Assembly: GCF_022829295.1 (NCBI RefSeq) | Contig: NZ_JAKSYH010000089.1 | Span: 1-52,227 of the forward strand | Length of the DNA: 52,227 bases | Source: Methylobacterium sp. J-088 | GTDB lineage: Bacteria > Pseudomonadota > Alphaproteobacteria > Rhizobiales > Beijerinckiaceae | Direction: 5' to 3' | Shown: positions 52,058 through 52,227 of the stretch, piece after piece | Numbering within the stretch: position 1 is the stretch's first letter | Layout: each line of letters starts with the position of its first letter | Program-made: the position numbers and the translations under genes | The notes under the pieces: generated by a model | What the model saw: the letters and a program-made list of their open reading frames with translations, nothing else | Told to the model about the DNA's origin: nothing | The model's database searches: none

Positions 52058-52227
52058 TCAAGCTTGGGGGGTGTTCTCGGTCGCCAGCCGCGCCCGCGCG
52101 GCGTACAGCACCCGGTTCACGGGCGCGTCCCAGCCCATCCGGGGCCGCCAGCCGGTCCTGGCTCGTAAAAGCCCGGCCTCACCGGCCGCCCCGCGGATCG
52201 CGGGCGTGCGCGCCTGCGTGGCGGCGG
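52058..52227 (-). CDS. C-terminal end of an unidentified protein (partial)
   Basis: The minus-strand frame open to the window edge ends at TGA (52060-52058). The visible 55 residues include ARTGWRPRMGWDAPVNRVLY and end ARARLATENTPQA. They are arginine- and alanine-rich, and the codons have GC-rich third positions, as in real genes here. The N-terminal part lies outside the window. I do not recognise the family from this fragment. Confidence 0.55.
   Translation of the reverse strand, partial: AATQARTPAIRGAAGEAGLLRARTGWRPRMGWDAPVNRVLYAARARLATENTPQA

Noticed and set aside
1..52227. CRISPR arrays, prophage, intact insertion sequences or rRNA
   Set aside because: No regularly spaced repeats with unique spacers, no transposase, integrase or phage structural genes, and no rRNA sequence were seen on reading both strands.

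Overview
This 52 kb window looks like chromosomal DNA of a high-GC alphaproteobacterium of the order Hyphomicrobiales (Rhizobiales), most likely Methylobacterium or Methylorubrum. The reasons are uniformly GC-rich codons, a gene order shared across the order (XRE regulator-metK-trmB; fumC-DUF4169-RHH-sspB-thyA-folA-hflK-hflC-degP-serB-miaA), a circularly permuted tmRNA with an ANDNFAPVAVAA tag, and a tRNA-Arg(CCU) interrupted by a small group I intron. There is no rRNA, CRISPR array, prophage or intact insertion sequence. Most of the window is ordinary core and shell genome.

Layout. 1-2139: end of a dipeptide/oligopeptide ABC importer (permease tail, two ATPases). 2250-4566: a DUF3829-like pseudogene, a MEKHLA-domain protein, an AT-rich gene-free patch and an orphan ParA. 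4571-10125: an M20 dipeptidase, then a three-gene PaoABC-type molybdenum aldehyde oxidoreductase. 10321-14791: small membrane proteins, a repeat-rich spacer, a GST, and an M48 lipoprotein peptidase paired with an SNase-like protein. 14885-18099: split tRNA-Arg(CCU), XRE regulator, metK with a structured leader, trmB. 18277-24729: HWE histidine kinase, proline-rich membrane protein, sodB, murJ, haloacid dehalogenase, glycine-zipper protein. 24791-31449: NodU-type carbamoyltransferase, nhaA, a TlpA-like thioredoxin, argH, a small P-loop kinase and a coiled-coil protein. 31905-38351: small hypotheticals, an IalB-family protein, a HAD phosphatase, msrA, mepA, a PRC-barrel protein and a ParB-like protein. 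38434-51756: the conserved fumC to miaA cluster, carrying a cytochrome P450 and the tmRNA gene. 51757-52227: a palindromic repeat and the C-terminal end of an unidentified gene.

How the genes work together. Clear functional groups are the peptide importer, the molybdenum hydroxylase (2Fe-2S, FAD plus 4Fe-4S, and Moco subunits in one overlapping operon), folate/dTMP synthesis (thyA-folA), and membrane or periplasmic protein quality control (hflK-hflC-degP). SspB and tmRNA are adjacent: tmRNA tags stalled proteins and SspB delivers tagged proteins to ClpXP. The two RNA features (group I intron tRNA and permuted tmRNA) are the strongest results that protein-only annotation would miss. The spacers also hold several families of short inverted-repeat elements, including a 129-bp element with perfect 15-bp terminal inverted repeats and a diverged second copy about 4 kb away. 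The group I intron and permuted tmRNA belong to known families. The best candidates for something undescribed are the nested inverted repeats upstream of metK and the repeat families; neither is shown here to be functional.
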